From: Desulfobacterales bacterium
Lineage (GTDB): Bacteria > Desulfobacterota > Desulfobacteria > Desulfobacterales > JAUCGF01
Length of the DNA stretch: 6,886 nt
Assembly (NCBI GenBank): GCA_029940345.1
Contig: JAOZRC010000290.1
Coordinates: forward strand, 1 to 6,886
Direction of reading: 5' to 3'
Made by a program: the position numbers and the translations under genes. Position 1 is the stretch's first letter. Each line of letters begins with the position of its first letter. The notes beneath the pieces are model-generated. The model had not been told where the DNA came from, made no database searches, and saw only the letters and a list, made by a program, of their open reading frames with translations. This document shows, piece after piece, positions 6,548 through 6,886 of the stretch.

Positions 6548-6764
6548 AAATAACAGGCATCCTTCATTGGGTATCAAAAGTAGTTTATACATTTTAAGGA
6601 GTGCGAAAATTCATTTTCGCACTACCGCGAGCGAAGCAAGCGGCAATACTGCAATTTAACAAGACATTTGCCGCTCGCTTCGCTTGCAGGCAGGCGAAAA
6701 AAATTTCGCACTCCTTTATGGAAATCGAAACTGTTAACCGTCAAATGAAGGATGCCAAATAACA
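6548..6764. repeat. Direct repeat flanking element 3 (possible target-site duplication)
   Basis: AAATAACA occurs immediately before (6548-6555) and immediately after (6757-6764) element 3, an 8-bp match. The site is AT-rich and the motif occurs once more directly downstream, so chance is less easily excluded than for element 2. The exact abutment to both ends still favours a duplication made on insertion. Confidence 0.5.
6556..6756 (+). mobile_element. MITE-like palindromic element, copy 3 (complete, 201 bp)
   Basis: It begins with the terminal repeat GGCATCCTTCATT (6556-6568), followed by AAAAGTAGTTTATAC, and ends with CTGTTAACCG and AAATGAAGGATGCC (6743-6756). AAGGAGTGCGAAA (6596-6608) pairs with TTTCGCACTCCTT (6704-6716). 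Inside, 6627-6646 pairs with 6668-6687 at 18 of 20 positions (GCGAGCGAAGCAAGCGGCAA type) around a 21-nt loop. A further perfect 10-bp hairpin lies at 6600-6623. It begins 17 bp after the lepA stop codon and may form the 3' end structure of the lepA transcript. No coding sequence lies inside. Confidence 0.85.
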
Positions 6765-6836
6765 AATAACAAGGGCTAAAATTACAAATTCAAAACCTTT
6801 TGAGATTCGGATATTGTTATTTGATATTCGATATTT
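6757..6836. repeat. Palindromic AT-rich spacer between elements 3 and 4
   Basis: CAAATAACAA (6763-6772) pairs perfectly with TTGTTATTTG (6814-6823). A nested hairpin TCAAAA-CC-TTTTGA lies at 6790-6803, near the middle. The right side continues as GATATTCGATATTT up to element 4. This appears to be a second kind of short intergenic palindrome, into which element 3, and perhaps element 4, inserted. No gene is visible. Confidence 0.55.
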
Positions 6837-6886
6837 GGCATCCTTCATAATAGCTTAAAAGTAGTTTACACTTTCATGGGGAGTGG
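6837..6886 (+). repeat. MITE-like palindromic element, copy 4 (right part outside window)
   Basis: The terminal repeat GGCATCCTTCAT (6837-6848) is followed by TTAAAAGTAGTTTACAC and the start of the GGAGTG arm. Positions 6856-6885 are identical to 1-30, and the sequence differs at the next base. It has the same orientation as copies 1 to 3 and runs off the window. Confidence 0.85.

Noticed and set aside
1..6886. Integron or cassette array with the palindromes as attC sites
   Set aside because: The repeats lack the paired RYYYAAC/GTTRRRY core sites, are not placed after each gene, and the genes are housekeeping or operon-like in both orientations with no integrase.
6556..6886. CRISPR array
   Set aside because: The repeat units are 50-200 bp palindromic shells with irregular spacing and no short uniform spacers or cas genes.

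Overview
The window (about 45% G+C by eye) reads as bacterial chromosome holding five protein genes and at least four copies of a small, non-coding, MITE-like palindromic element. A selenocysteine-containing SelD, a response-regulator diguanylate cyclase, a LysE-type exporter and intergenic CACGAAT repeats fit a Gram-negative anaerobe, perhaps Desulfobacterota. That placement is inference only. No tRNA, rRNA, CRISPR array or transposase gene was seen.

Layout. Positions 1-120 hold the right part of repeat element 1. Positions 175-1224 (minus) hold selD, whose reading frame is broken by an in-frame UGA. That UGA sits exactly where SelD carries its catalytic Cys/Sec, and a hairpin follows it directly, so the true gene begins at 1224, upstream of the longest conventional ORF. 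A good sigma70-type promoter and a strong Shine-Dalgarno precede it. Positions 1443-1624 hold element 2, flanked by a short direct repeat. Three minus-strand genes follow, transcribed in the order diguanylate cyclase (3294-4379), a lysine-rich protein of unknown function with a 7-residue tandem repeat (2546-3190), and a LysE/RhtB-type membrane exporter (1809-2450). A near-consensus promoter at 4480-4509 could drive all three. lepA (elongation factor 4) is divergent on the plus strand at 4742-6538. It is followed by element 3 (6556-6756), an 80-bp spacer that is itself palindromic, and the start of element 4 (6837 to the window end).

How it fits together. The protein genes do not form one obvious pathway. 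selD makes selenophosphate, the selenium donor needed for selenocysteine, and is itself a selenoprotein. The cyclase would turn a phosphorelay signal into c-di-GMP. lepA is a housekeeping ribosomal GTPase.

The most distinctive content is the repeat family. All copies lie between genes and in the same orientation. They share an outer shell (terminal inverted repeats GGCATCCTTCATT / AATGAAGGATGCC, an inner left block AAAAGTAGTTTACACTTT, an inner right block with TGTTAA). The palindromic core differs completely from copy to copy. The identical 30 bp at both window ends belongs to two copies of this family and probably reflects an assembly break in a repeat rather than a circle.
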